A DNA stretch of 64,000 bases, taken from assembly GCA_017461585.1 (NCBI GenBank), contig JAFTYM010000013.1, positions 39,608 through 103,607 of the forward strand, written 5' to 3'. The DNA comes from Oscillospiraceae bacterium. GTDB lineage: Bacteria > Bacillota > Clostridia > Oscillospirales > Oscillospiraceae. The notes beneath the pieces are model-generated. The model made no database searches. It saw nothing but the letters and a program-made list of their open reading frames with translations, and was not told the origin of the DNA. The position numbers and the translations under genes are program-made. Below, piece after piece: positions 8,727 to 17,792 of this stretch; within the stretch, counting starts at the first letter, position 1; every line of letters begins with the position of its first letter.

Positions 8727-9071
8727 TTACACCTCCATATCATCAAGAAGACCGCGAAGCTTCGCTACTTCCTCCTGCGAAATTTTAGACTCCTTCAAAA
8801 ACGCAGCTATCATATCTCCAGCAGCGCCGCCGTACACTCGCTTTAAAAGCTCATCGCGCTCATTTTTTGCGCAATCCTCACGGGAAACACCTGCGCGGTA
8901 AGGTTTTGTCTCTCCGCGGTCGATTATTACCAGACCCTTTTTCTCCATACGGGTAAGGTATGTGTGTACGGTGTTTTTATTCCATCCGTTAGCCTGTATC
9001 TCTTTTAACGAAAAGCGTTCACCTGACCAAAGTATCTCCAGAACGCTCCACTCGGCATCTGTAAGCTTCAT
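8727..9071 (-). CDS. BlaI/MecI/CopY family transcriptional repressor
   Basis: 114 residues. An N-terminal winged helix (MKLTDAEWSVLEILWSGERF, then NTVHTYLTRMEKKGLV) is typical of BlaI. The C-terminal half is a dimerisation region. It is paired with the M56 sensor-protease immediately downstream. ATG 9071 is chosen over an upstream TTG because GGAGG lies 8 nt before it. Two TACAATTGTA dyads overlap its promoter, so autorepression is expected. The inducer is unknown; the extracellular domain of the partner does not point to beta-lactams. Confidence 0.9.
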   Translation of the reverse strand: MKLTDAEWSVLEILWSGERFSLKEIQANGWNKNTVHTYLTRMEKKGLVIIDRGETKPYRAGVSREDCAKNERDELLKRVYGGAAGDMIAAFLKESKISQEEVAKLRGLLDDMEV

Positions 9072-9083
9072 ATTCAAAACCTC

Positions 9084-9133
9084 CTACAATTGTAGTATGC
9101 ATATATACTACAATTGTAGGATATATTTGTCAA
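9084..9133 (-). promoter_or_regulatory. Promoter with twin BlaI-type operators
   Basis: The -35 TTGACA (9133-9128), 17-nt spacer and -10 TAGTAT (9110-9105) drive the repressor-sensor operon. Two identical 12-bp palindromes CTACAATTGTAG (9084-9095 and 9108-9119), centred 24 bp apart, match the TACAnnTGTA operator core of BlaI/MecI. One covers the spacer and -10; the other covers the region just before the ribosome site. Confidence 0.88.
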
Positions 9134-9138
9134 GAAAA

Positions 9139-9166
9139 ATATAGGGTATCTTTCGACACCCTATAT
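9139..9166 (-). terminator. Terminator of the 9172-10149 lipoprotein gene
   Basis: Stem ATATAGGGT-TC / GA-ACCCTATAT with one mismatch and a 4-nt loop, followed on the minus strand by TTTTTC. Confidence 0.75.
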
Positions 9167-9171
9167 AAAAG

Positions 9172-10149
9172 CTAAGGTAATTCACATATAAAAATTCCTT
9201 CTTCTGTCGTGAGCGTACAGTACAGCTTTCCATTCCATACCTCAAGAAGAACCGAGCCAACAAGGGTAAAGTTGACATCGTCCCAGACCGCTATATCTTC
9301 AACTCTGCCGTCAGGATAAAGTGCCTTAAACTCGATGGATTTGTACGCTCTCACAGCGCAGACAACATATTCTCCGCCGTCTGCCACCGCGTGTGTGCGG
9401 CTTTGTATCTCCGTCATAACAGCATCTTCGTCGCCGTCTAAAGCCCTGACAAACACTCCGCTGCTGTTATCAGATGACATATACGTTTTATCTCCGCTTA
9501 TACACGCATCAACGCTCGTCCTCACCGCAAACGGAGCACTTTTCCATAAAAGGGTATGTGTTTTTGCGTCATAACACGACACGGAAGCATCTGCGTTGTC
9601 TTCAATAATTATATATTCTTCATTTTTATCAATAACGGGACTTCTTCCGATTGCCGTTTGTGTTTCTTCGCCTGTATCAATCAAAAACAGCGTATCTTCC
9701 CATGTTTTGTCATTTATAAGATAAACTCTGTTGTCATAGGAACACTCGACCCAAGAATACTCTCCTTCGAGCTCGTATATGATAACTTCTTCCGTCAAAG
9801 GATCATATTCGCAGAGATCATTTTCCGAAAGATAATAAAACCTCTCATTCTCCCTGTTCCATGCACAAGGTAAGCCTACCCACGGCAGCTTTTGCACATA
9901 CTCCTCGTTATCTTCTTCATCCAAGCGATAAAGGTAGTTGTTAAAATCTCCGTTTTCAAATTTGCATCGAACTGTCCAGAATTCATTTTCTCCGGGGCAC
10001 AGCTTGTGTATATATACAGGTGCGCCTGTGTAACTCTCTTCCGCAAGCTCGTCCGACGGTGTATTTTCGTCATAACTTTCAGCCTTGCCGCATCCAAGTA
10101 AACTCAGAAGCAGTACTGCGGCAGTAAAAATAACAACAATCTTACGCAT
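9172..10149 (-). CDS. Lipoprotein, probable beta-propeller, unknown function
   Basis: 325 residues. Signal peptide with lipobox LLGC (cysteine about residue 20), then an acidic linker. The mature part is rich in short beta-strand repeats (ENERFYYLSEND, YDNRVYLIND, GDKTYMSSDNSSG), suggesting a propeller-like extracellular domain; no enzymatic motif is visible. ATG 10149 follows AAGGAGG by 8 nt; an upstream GTG overlaps the SD and is less likely. It has its own terminator, and a hairpin separates it from the URO-D gene upstream. Confidence 0.75.
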   Translation of the reverse strand: MRKIVVIFTAAVLLLSLLGCGKAESYDENTPSDELAEESYTGAPVYIHKLCPGENEFWTVRCKFENGDFNNYLYRLDEEDNEEYVQKLPWVGLPCAWNRENERFYYLSENDLCEYDPLTEEVIIYELEGEYSWVECSYDNRVYLINDKTWEDTLFLIDTGEETQTAIGRSPVIDKNEEYIIIEDNADASVSCYDAKTHTLLWKSAPFAVRTSVDACISGDKTYMSSDNSSGVFVRALDGDEDAVMTEIQSRTHAVADGGEYVVCAVRAYKSIEFKALYPDGRVEDIAVWDDVNFTLVGSVLLEVWNGKLYCTLTTEEGIFICELP

Positions 10150-10170
10150 ACGCTGCACCTCCTTACAGTT

Positions 10171-10206
10171 AGGACGCTTGAAATATCAAATTGTTCCAAG
10201 CGTCCT
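10171..10206. terminator. Hairpin after the URO-D-like gene
   Basis: 10-bp perfect stem AGGACGCTTG/CAAGCGTCCT with a 16-nt loop, between the URO-D-like gene and the lipoprotein gene. No strong T-run follows on the minus strand, so it could be a weak terminator or a processing site. Confidence 0.5.
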
Positions 10207-10212
10207 TAAAAT

Positions 10213-11286
10213 TTATCTGTTATAAAGTTTATTGTAATAATCGAGACTGTATCCGACCAGCTCGTCCTGTGCGTGCTGCGTATCCTCTCTGTCTTCGCAG
10301 AAAAGCCAACACATTGTTCTGCCCGTCTCACCGTAGCGGTCAACAAAGCCGTGTATACGTGCATTTATCTCCTCTTTTGAAAGTCCTGCGGGGATATCAA
10401 GGGGGAATGTAAATGCCATATCCTTTCCGTATGTGTCATACAGGAAGTCATTGTCATTTACGCCGCGCTGAGGTGTCCAGTGGTCAACGCCCATCTCCAG
10501 CATTGCTGGAACATAGGCCTCGTTCTTGCCGCAGGAGTGGAGCTCGACAAACTTGCCCTGCTCGTGGACAAAGTCAAAATATCTCTTGGTAGCGGGCATG
10601 ATCTGCTCACGGTGCATATCCACAGAGAAAAAGCCTGCGCGCTGTGTTCCCCAGTCGTCGTGATAGCAGATGCCGTCAATCTGACCGTAGTTGTCAAACA
10701 CCTTGCCTGTTACCTCTATCTTGTAGTCCGCCATCTTCTGGAAAAACTCCTCCAGAAGCTCAGGCTCCTCGTAAAAAGCCATCAGGGATTCTTCAAAGGG
10801 GATAAGCTCATGAAGGCGCTCAAAAATACCCTTTACGCTCTCAAAAATATGGGGTCTGTCGGGGTCAAGTCTTGATGCTATTTTCTTACCGTCTGTCTCA
10901 AAGTCAACGCCTGTAATGTCGGGCCACTCCAGCTCCTCTTTCCACTTATCAAACGCGGAAATGGTTCTTGTGCCGGGCTTTGTGATCATGCCGCCTGTGC
11001 TCCATGTACCCGTCCACAGAACGCCCCACCAGTCATAACCCTCAACCTCGGGCACGTTGCACTCTTCGATCGCATCGGGCCATACGGTGTTGTATTCAAA
11101 GCCGTAAACGGGCATCCAATAAGGCTTTTCGCCTTTAACACAGCGGATGTAGTTTTCTCGAACGCTGTAAGGTCTGCCCTCAATTTTGGGCTTTACCTGC
11201 TGCATCAGCCAGGGGAATGTGCCCTCTCTCTGCCACCACTGTGTATAATCACGCGTTCTGGCGCGTTCCATAAATTTTCCTGCCAT
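10213..11286 (-). CDS. Uroporphyrinogen decarboxylase (URO-D) family protein
   Basis: 357 residues with the URO-D/MtaA TIM-barrel pattern: ICYHDDWGTQRAGFFS in the middle, then VELHSCGKN and LEMGVDHWTPQ. The HxCG element is shared with corrinoid- and zinc-dependent methyltransferases rather than true haem-pathway URO-D. A role in methyl transfer or catabolism of a methylated compound is more plausible than haem synthesis, since no haem genes are nearby (inference). ATG 11286 has GAGG 8 nt upstream. It is directly downstream of, and probably co-transcribed with, the FAD oxidoreductase gene (11-bp gap). Confidence 0.8.
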   Translation of the reverse strand: MAGKFMERARTRDYTQWWQREGTFPWLMQQVKPKIEGRPYSVRENYIRCVKGEKPYWMPVYGFEYNTVWPDAIEECNVPEVEGYDWWGVLWTGTWSTGGMITKPGTRTISAFDKWKEELEWPDITGVDFETDGKKIASRLDPDRPHIFESVKGIFERLHELIPFEESLMAFYEEPELLEEFFQKMADYKIEVTGKVFDNYGQIDGICYHDDWGTQRAGFFSVDMHREQIMPATKRYFDFVHEQGKFVELHSCGKNEAYVPAMLEMGVDHWTPQRGVNDNDFLYDTYGKDMAFTFPLDIPAGLSKEEINARIHGFVDRYGETGRTMCWLFCEDREDTQHAQDELVGYSLDYYNKLYNR

Positions 11287-11297
11287 TTTTTGCACCT

Positions 11298-12842
11298 CTA
11301 AAACATCTTAAAGCCTGAAATTGCCGCAAAATCGCCGAAGGGTGAAATACATATCTCGCCCTCAGCCTCGCGGAGCTTTGCCCAATGTCCGCTGCAGGGC
11401 TCGTCAAGGGGAACGCCCTCGTTTTTGATGAGTGCTTTTCTTACGTCCTTGCCGTCAAGGTCGCGGGGACGTACGCCATTTTCAAGAGCCATGTGCACGG
11501 CAACGGCTGCTGCGTGGCCTGTTCCCATGGCGGGACCGATAATTCTCATGGCACCGTTTGCGTGGAACTCGGAAGAGCAGCATCTGCCGACAGTGAGCAG
11601 GTTGTCAACCTTCTTGGGCAGCAGGCTGCGGTAAGGAATTTCGCAGTAATCTCTGGGGTTGGGACGAACCTCCATGCCCTCTGGCTCACCGAAGGGGTGC
11701 ATCTCAGCTATACAGCCGCCCTGAAGTGTAACTGCGCTGCCGTGGGGATTTCTCATGTGATAGTGGCGCTGGAATGTAAGTCTGCTGCTGGTAGGGTGGT
11801 GGCAGTCCAGAACTTCAGGGAATCTGGCGATACCGTCGTCAAATTTTGTGCCGCAGCAGACATCCTCTGCCTTCAGCATATACTCGCCGAATACCCGTCT
11901 TGAGTCACGGACGCCGGGCAGCGAGCCTGTACCGATTATGCGGATATTTTCAAATCCGGGCACACACTCTCTTAAAAATACCATAAACTTCTGCATCATC
12001 TGATGCTGCTCAAGGATCTGACGGCTGATATTTTCAGCGTCTGTGTTCTGGCAGTAATAGCTGTGGAATGCAAATGTAACAAACTCTGAATCCTCAGGAG
12101 GTGTATTTGGAATCATAACCTTAAAGAAGCCTGTGTCGCGGTTTGCCACATGGCGCACCAGCTTGCCCTCTTCTATCCACTTCTCTTCAAGAACATATAC
12201 AAGGTTGAGAGGTCTTTCCACACCTGCATCAAGCTGCTGCTGGCGGAATTCCTGCTCAGCCTTCATATATTTGGGCACGTTAAAGCCTGCCCAGCGTGAG
12301 CCCTGAGTTGTGGACATACTTAAGCCTGCAAAGTCCGCACCTCCCACTTCATAGGGAACACCGCTCATCTCGGCAACATCGCCGTCGCCTGTGGCGTCAA
12401 TGAACATTCTTGCATTGACGGCAATTTTGCCCTGCTTAGTGTGGAAGATGCACTTTTTGATAGTGCTGTCATTTTCCATTTCAACATCTACGCAGACAGC
12501 GTCGTACATAACTCTTGCACCTGCTGCTGTGACCATATTTTCAAGGACAAATTTGCCCCATTCGGGTTCAAAGGAGGGATTTCTGTAGTAGTCAACATCG
12601 CCCGACTGCATAAGCTGACCGACCTCGTCCAGCTTCTGGCAGAACTCAAGGCAGATACCCTCGATATTTCCCGCAACCTGAGGCACATAGCCATTTGTTG
12701 CCAGTCCGCCGAGAGATACACCCTTTTCAAACAGCATAACATGCAGACCCTTACGAGCCGCCGCAATTGCCGCTGCACATCCGCCGACACCACCACCGAT
12801 GATGGCTAAATCACAATAAAATTCTCTTCTGATTGGCTGCAT
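11298..12842 (-). CDS. FAD-dependent oxidoreductase (FAD_oxidored type)
   Basis: 514 residues. The Rossmann dinucleotide motif CDLAIIGGGVGGCAAAIAAA sits at the N-terminus, then FEKGVSLGGLATNG. IDATGDGDVAEMSG near residue 155 is characteristic of this glutathione-reductase-like flavoprotein group. The C-terminal region has LLTVGRCCSSEFHANGAMRI and GTGHAAAVAVHMA, the usual FAD-binding end. Substrate unknown. GGGAGG precedes ATG 12842. It forms a two-gene unit with the URO-D-like gene; homologues of these two families often co-occur in anaerobes, which suggests a shared catabolic route (inference). Confidence 0.85.
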   Translation of the reverse strand: MQPIRREFYCDLAIIGGGVGGCAAAIAAARKGLHVMLFEKGVSLGGLATNGYVPQVAGNIEGICLEFCQKLDEVGQLMQSGDVDYYRNPSFEPEWGKFVLENMVTAAGARVMYDAVCVDVEMENDSTIKKCIFHTKQGKIAVNARMFIDATGDGDVAEMSGVPYEVGGADFAGLSMSTTQGSRWAGFNVPKYMKAEQEFRQQQLDAGVERPLNLVYVLEEKWIEEGKLVRHVANRDTGFFKVMIPNTPPEDSEFVTFAFHSYYCQNTDAENISRQILEQHQMMQKFMVFLRECVPGFENIRIIGTGSLPGVRDSRRVFGEYMLKAEDVCCGTKFDDGIARFPEVLDCHHPTSSRLTFQRHYHMRNPHGSAVTLQGGCIAEMHPFGEPEGMEVRPNPRDYCEIPYRSLLPKKVDNLLTVGRCCSSEFHANGAMRIIGPAMGTGHAAAVAVHMALENGVRPRDLDGKDVRKALIKNEGVPLDEPCSGHWAKLREAEGEICISPFGDFAAISGFKMF

Positions 12843-12865
12843 ACAAAATCCTCCCTGTCTTAAAA

Positions 12866-14587
12866 TTACATTGCGTTTGCTCTAAACTGCAGATTATAGA
12901 GATCGGCATAAGTTCCTCCCAGAGCCATAAGCTCTTCGTGGCTGCCTTGTTCTGCTATCTGTCCTTCGGACACAACAGCGATCTCATCTGCGTTTTTAAT
13001 GGTCGAAAGTCTGTGGGCAACTACAAGTGTTGTTCTTCCCTTGCAAAGCTCGTCCAGCGCCTGCTGGATAAGGATTTCTGTTGTATTGTCAAGAGCAGAT
13101 GTTGCCTCGTCAAGGATGAGAATAGGCGGGTTTTTAAGGAATACCCGGGCGATGCTGAGACGCTGCTTCTGTCCGCCTGAAAGTCTTACACCGCGCTCAC
13201 CTATCTGTGTATCGTATCCGTCGGGAAGTGTCATGATATAGTCGTGGATATTGGCGCGTTTTGCCGCCTCTATTACCTCTTCCTCTGTTGCATCAAGTCT
13301 GCCGTAGAGAATATTGTCTCTCATGCTTGCATTGAAAAGGTAAATATCCTGCTGCACAATGCCGATGTTGCGGCGCAGAGAAGCAAGAGTTATGTTGTTG
13401 ATATTCATTCCGTCGATTAAAATTTCACCCGACGTTACATCGTAAAAATGAGGGATAAGGTGGCACATAGTGGTCTTGCCGCCGCCGGAAGGTCCGACGA
13501 GGGCAAAAGTCTCGCCCTTTGCAACATCTAAGCTTACACCGCTTAATACATCCTTTTCATCATCATAACGGCAGACGACATTTTTAAATTCAATGTGTCC
13601 GTCAAGAGTGTCAACATCTACGGCATCGGGTGCGTCCTTTTCGGGCTCTTCGTCCATAATCTGCACGAAGCGCTCAAAGCCTGTAATACCGTTCTGGAAC
13701 TGCTCCATGAAGTTTATGAGAGTTGTCAGCGGATTTAAAAACAGGTTTATGGACACGATAAATGTAGAATAATCTGCAAAATCTATTTTTCCTGCATACA
13801 TGAAAAGTCCGCCTGCAATAAGGACGATAACATTGAAAACATCTGTGATAAAAGAAGTTGTGGAATGGAAAATGCCCATTGCCTTATATGCGTCTTTTCT
13901 GGCATAAGTGAATTTAAGGTTGTTTACCTCAAACTTTTCCTGCTCTTTTTCTGCATTTGTAAACGCCTTTGTGACGCGGATGCCTGAAATGCTGCTCTCA
14001 ACGCTGGCGTTTATCGCAGCTGTGTGCTCTCGGCTTCTTGTAAAGGCATCTCTCATTTTGCCGCGCAGCTTTAAGGTGATGTACAGCATGATAGGCAGAG
14101 TGATAAACAGCAAAAGTGTGAGCCAAATATTTATGGTTGCGAGATATATGAATGCGATTATGATGGACACACCGCAGATTATGACGTTTTCGGGACCGTG
14201 GTGCGCCAGCTCGCTTATCTCCATAAGATCGCTCGTCATACGCGTCATAAGTCTGCCGGTCTCGTTATTGTCAAAAAACTTATAGGGCAGCTTTTCAAGA
14301 TGGCTGAACATATCGCGGCGCATCTGTGCCTGCATTTTTATACCCATCATGTGTCCCTCATACTGGACGTAGTAGCGAAGGAGCATACGGATAACGTACA
14401 GCGCAAGTAGGACAACACCGCAGATTATGATAAGGCGGTAATTCTTGTTGGGGATAAAATCGTTCAGCATATTTCTTGTTACCATAGGGTAAACGATACC
14501 GATAAGGGCAACAAAAAAAGATGCCAGCATGTCAAGGGTGAACACCTTGATATGGGGCTTGTAGTAACTTATAAATCGTTTTAGCAT
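12866..14587 (-). CDS. ABC exporter half-transporter (permease fused to ATPase)
   Basis: 573 residues, a standard type IV (MsbA/BmrA-like) half exporter. An N-terminal six-helix membrane domain covers about residues 15-300 and a C-terminal ATPase about 335-570. Walker A is GPSGGGKT, the signature is RLSGGQKQRLSIARV, and Walker B is ILILDEATSALD, followed by AHRLSTIKNAD. It probably works as a homodimer exporting lipids, drugs or peptides; substrate not deducible. AGGAG precedes ATG 14587. A MATE pump lies upstream but a terminator separates them. Confidence 0.92.
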   Translation of the reverse strand: MLKRFISYYKPHIKVFTLDMLASFFVALIGIVYPMVTRNMLNDFIPNKNYRLIIICGVVLLALYVIRMLLRYYVQYEGHMMGIKMQAQMRRDMFSHLEKLPYKFFDNNETGRLMTRMTSDLMEISELAHHGPENVIICGVSIIIAFIYLATINIWLTLLLFITLPIMLYITLKLRGKMRDAFTRSREHTAAINASVESSISGIRVTKAFTNAEKEQEKFEVNNLKFTYARKDAYKAMGIFHSTTSFITDVFNVIVLIAGGLFMYAGKIDFADYSTFIVSINLFLNPLTTLINFMEQFQNGITGFERFVQIMDEEPEKDAPDAVDVDTLDGHIEFKNVVCRYDDEKDVLSGVSLDVAKGETFALVGPSGGGKTTMCHLIPHFYDVTSGEILIDGMNINNITLASLRRNIGIVQQDIYLFNASMRDNILYGRLDATEEEVIEAAKRANIHDYIMTLPDGYDTQIGERGVRLSGGQKQRLSIARVFLKNPPILILDEATSALDNTTEILIQQALDELCKGRTTLVVAHRLSTIKNADEIAVVSEGQIAEQGSHEELMALGGTYADLYNLQFRANAM

Positions 14588-14653
14588 AGGGGTCTCTCCT
14601 GTTGATCTTTTATTTTACTAAAGAATACCACTTTTATCCGAAAAATGAAATAA

Positions 14654-14686
14654 AAAAGTGTCTTTTGCTTTACAAAAGACACTTTT
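14654..14686 (-). terminator. Terminator of the MATE gene
   Basis: 14-bp perfect stem AAAAGTGTCTTTTG/CAAAAGACACTTTT with a 5-nt loop; the minus strand continues into TTTTTTATTT. Confidence 0.85.
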
Positions 14687-14693
14687 AAACATT

Positions 14694-16043
14694 CTATAAT
14701 GCTTTCTGCTTTTTCCTAAGTATGAAATACAGTATCATCTGCGCTATCCAGGTGACTATCCAAGAGATAACGTATGCCACATAAAGGCCCTCAAGGGTGT
14801 GGAATTTGGGCAGCTGGAATATTGTATATATCCACGCAAGTCTGACGCCGCAAACGCCCAAAACCGTAATGAGCATAGGAGCAACAGACGAACCCATGCC
14901 GCGGATAACTCCCGTGGAGGTGTCCATAAGACCGCACAGGAAATACGGAACACTTATATAGAGCAGACGCACAACGCCAAGCTCTATAGCCTCTGCAGAG
15001 TCTGTGATGTAAATTCCCAGCAAGGGACGCGCAAAGACATAGGTAAGAACGCCCAAAACAAGACCCAAAACCGCAGTACAGCCAAGACTTATCCACATTA
15101 TCTTCGCAACTCTGTCATACTTCTTTGCGCCCATATTCTGACCGGAGAAATTAAGCGCAGTCTGATGGAACGCATTCATGGCAATGTATGTAAAGCCCTC
15201 AAGGTTTGATGCCGCAGCACTTCCTGACATAGCAGCAGCTCCAAAGGAGTTGATGGATGACTGGATGATAACATTTGAAATCGCAAACAGGGAACCCTGA
15301 AGTCCCGCAGGAAGACCGATGCGGATCATCTTCACAAGGGGTTTTTGGCTTATGCGCATCTTGCGAAGCTCAAGTCTGCAGCTGTCGGTTCTTCTCATAA
15401 GTGCTATGACAACGAGAACTGCCGCCAGCGTCTGAGACAGGGATGTGGCAAGGGCAACACCTGCAACGTCCATATCAAAAGATACGACGAAGAAAACATT
15501 AAGAACCACGTTGAGAACACCTGATATTGTGAGATAGATCAGCGGTCCCTTTGTGTCACCTGCAGCACGCAGTATGGCAGAGCCGAAGTTATACACCATG
15601 CTGGAGATCATTCCTGCAAAATAAATTTTCATATATACCGCAGAAAGACCTATAACATCTTCCGGTGTCTTCATCAGCTCGAGGAAAAATTCTGCACAGG
15701 CTATACCTATAACAGTAAGTACAGCACCGCATATAACAGCAGCAGGCATAGCTGTGTGCACAGTGTCTCGCAGTTCTTCGTCATGACCTGCACCGATAGC
15801 ATGAGCCGATGCAACACCTGCGCCTACGGAAAGTCCGATAAACAGGTTTGTTATAAGATTTATAATAGAACCTGTCGCGCCTACAGCAGCAACGGAAATA
15901 CTTCCGCAAAATCTGCCTACCACCACAAGGTCTGCGGCGTTGAACAGAAGCTGCAGCACACCTGTAAGAATTATGGGCACGGTATAGGCTACCATCTTTT
16001 TAAAAAGCGGCCCATGACACATATCCATAGCTGAGCTTTTCAT
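14694..16043 (-). CDS. MATE family efflux transporter
   Basis: 449 residues, 12 predicted membrane helices in two six-helix halves. The opening (GPLFKKMVAYTVPIILTGVL, FNAADLVVVGRF) and the half-2 pattern (IRIGLPAGLQGSLFAISNVI, NMGAKKYDRVAKI) are typical of the MATE fold. It exports cationic compounds in exchange for Na+ or H+ (family knowledge). Substrate unknown. The ribosome site before ATG 16043 is weak (AAGGCG). Flanked by terminators, so monocistronic. Confidence 0.9.
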   Translation of the reverse strand: MKSSAMDMCHGPLFKKMVAYTVPIILTGVLQLLFNAADLVVVGRFCGSISVAAVGATGSIINLITNLFIGLSVGAGVASAHAIGAGHDEELRDTVHTAMPAAVICGAVLTVIGIACAEFFLELMKTPEDVIGLSAVYMKIYFAGMISSMVYNFGSAILRAAGDTKGPLIYLTISGVLNVVLNVFFVVSFDMDVAGVALATSLSQTLAAVLVVIALMRRTDSCRLELRKMRISQKPLVKMIRIGLPAGLQGSLFAISNVIIQSSINSFGAAAMSGSAAASNLEGFTYIAMNAFHQTALNFSGQNMGAKKYDRVAKIMWISLGCTAVLGLVLGVLTYVFARPLLGIYITDSAEAIELGVVRLLYISVPYFLCGLMDTSTGVIRGMGSSVAPMLITVLGVCGVRLAWIYTIFQLPKFHTLEGLYVAYVISWIVTWIAQMILYFILRKKQKAL

Positions 16044-16079
16044 TTAAAATACGCCTTCTTTCAAATTTTGGCTAAAAAA

Positions 16080-16105
16080 CCTCTTCGGGGGGATCCCCAA
16101 AGAGG
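16080..16105 (-). terminator. Terminator of purC
   Basis: CCTCTT/AAGAGG outer stem plus GGGG/CCCC inner stem with one mismatch; followed by TTTTTT on the minus strand. Confidence 0.85.
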
Positions 16106-16121
16106 CTTTTATTAAAATTTC

Positions 16122-16805
16122 TTACTTACCCAGAATAATCTTTGTGAGCTCCATAGGATCTACGATGGAACCATCCTTGTAAACTCTCATGTTGCCGCTG
16201 GCGATCTCGTCGATGAGGATAACTTCATCGTTGTTGTAGCCAAACTCGAACTTGATATCGTACAGGTCGAGACCCTTCTGTGCCAGTTCGTCTGCAACAA
16301 GCTTTGTAATAGTGAGAGTCTGAGCCTTCATGTCGTTGAACATCTCCTGGCTCATGATGCCGAGAGCTGCAAGGCCTTCGGATGTTACAAGGGGATCGCC
16401 CTTCTCGTCATCTTTGAGTGTAGCCTCAACATAGCCGCCCTCTAAGGGTGTACCGTCTGCAATGTATGCACCGTAGCGGCGGATGAAGCTGCCTGTTGCC
16501 TTAAGGCGGCAGATTACTTCAAGGCCCTTGCCGAATACCTTTGCAGGCAGAACTTCCATTGTGGCATCCTCAAGATTTGCGCTGACATAGTGAGTTTTGA
16601 TGCCTGCTTCCTTCAGAAGCTCGAAGAAGAGGATAGATGTCTCAAGGTTGGCACGGCCGATACCCTCGATTGTGAGACCGACAGTATTTTCACCGGGATC
16701 GAAAACGCCGTCTTTACCGGTGCAATCGTCCTTGAACTTCAGCATTACATTGCCGTTGTCAAGCTCGTAAACGTCTTTTGTCTTACCTTCATAAACTTTT
16801 TTCAT
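16122..16805 (-). CDS. purC: Phosphoribosylaminoimidazole-succinocarboxamide synthase
   Basis: 227 residues, the usual bacterial length. It ligates aspartate to CAIR using ATP in purine synthesis. [14 protein letters not shown] opens the ATP-binding lobe; [16 protein letters not shown] and [20 protein letters not shown] are the family's substrate and metal motifs. ATG 16805 is taken because GGAGG lies 9 nt upstream. It stands alone here, away from other pur genes, with its own terminator. Confidence 0.95.
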   Translation of the reverse strand: MKKVYEGKTKDVYELDNGNVMLKFKDDCTGKDGVFDPGENTVGLTIEGIGRANLETSILFFELLKEAGIKTHYVSANLEDATMEVLPAKVFGKGLEVICRLKATGSFIRRYGAYIADGTPLEGGYVEATLKDDEKGDPLVTSEGLAALGIMSQEMFNDMKAQTLTITKLVADELAQKGLDLYDIKFEFGYNNDEVILIDEIASGNMRVYKDGSIVDPMELTKIILGK

Positions 16806-16972
16806 TATGTTTTTCCTCCATATCAGCACAAATATACCCGAATCGGGCTCTTGTTACAAAAATCATCTCGGACGGCTAATTTTATCACACATTTTTTTAA
16901 AATAAAATAGCGTATCTTACGTTTTGATAACCTTCTGAAAAAAATTTTTGTGCGTTTTCTATAAAGTGCACA

Positions 16973-17719
16973 CTACACCGCAAAAAACGGCTCACATTCT
17001 ATCTTTTCAAGCTGCTCTTTCAGCGTCGGATAAACCGTATAATCTATAGGCATGGAGATGTCCGCCTGACCTATGGCATCAAACAGCTCCTTGAACATGC
17101 TCTGTGCATCGCCGTCCACATCGGCAACAAATATATAGCTCATCTCAACACCGTTTTTCAGCTTTGCAAAATAAGCCTTTTTAACGTCTGTTCTCTCTTT
17201 GAAAAACGCCGCAGCCTTTGCCTGTATGTTCTGTGCTTCCGCATCGTCGGAAGCAGGAAACAGCTCTAAGCTGCCGCCGTCTGCTGCATATTCGGAAGTG
17301 TTTTCATTCATCATGACCCTGATGGATTCTTCGGGAATGACCACACTTTTCGTAAATGCGTTGAGAAGCATATTGGAAACTTCCGTGCTCTCCATAATAT
17401 ATCTCGCAGATGACTCAAAGGGCAGCGTTGCCCAGGAGAGGCTCTCTGCATATTCTGTGTGTATCTGACTTTCCTCGGAGAACACGGGATAAAACTGGGT
17501 TCCGTCCTCAGACTCCAAAATATAGGGCATTGCGCCGTATTCCGTCTCCATAAGCGGCACCCAGGTCTCGGTTTTCTTGAGAATTGCAAGTACCGTCAGG
17601 AAATTGGTATCGTTATTATCCGCATTATAAACTTCCGCTGCAAATGTCAGAGGATTCTTCTGCGGCACAGCCGCAGCCTCCTCCTTGTTTTTCTTCTTAA
17701 ACATATCAAAAAGACCCAT
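16973..17719 (-). CDS. SseB-like family protein
   Basis: 248 residues. A short basic N-terminus (GLFDMFKKKNKEEA) is followed by a domain resembling the SseB N-terminal domain (VPLMETEYGAMPYILESEDG, QFYPVFSEESQ, SLSWATLPF). The C-terminal half (residues about 140-235) resembles the SseB C-terminal domain (AKLKNGVEMSYIFVADVDGD). Function unclear; many Firmicutes carry this soluble protein. AGGAGG precedes ATG 17719. A 167-bp AT-rich gap to purC upstream holds no gene. Confidence 0.75.
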   Translation of the reverse strand: MGLFDMFKKKNKEEAAAVPQKNPLTFAAEVYNADNNDTNFLTVLAILKKTETWVPLMETEYGAMPYILESEDGTQFYPVFSEESQIHTEYAESLSWATLPFESSARYIMESTEVSNMLLNAFTKSVVIPEESIRVMMNENTSEYAADGGSLELFPASDDAEAQNIQAKAAAFFKERTDVKKAYFAKLKNGVEMSYIFVADVDGDAQSMFKELFDAIGQADISMPIDYTVYPTLKEQLEKIECEPFFAV

Positions 17720-17792
17720 AAATTTGTCCTCCTTTTTCTATATATTATATCAATTCCCCGCCCGTTGCAACTTGCTGATGATGTTGCACAGA

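Noticed and set aside
8185-8901. Open frame on the plus strand opposite the BlaI/M56 genes
   Set aside because: No ribosome site; composition follows the real genes on the minus strand.
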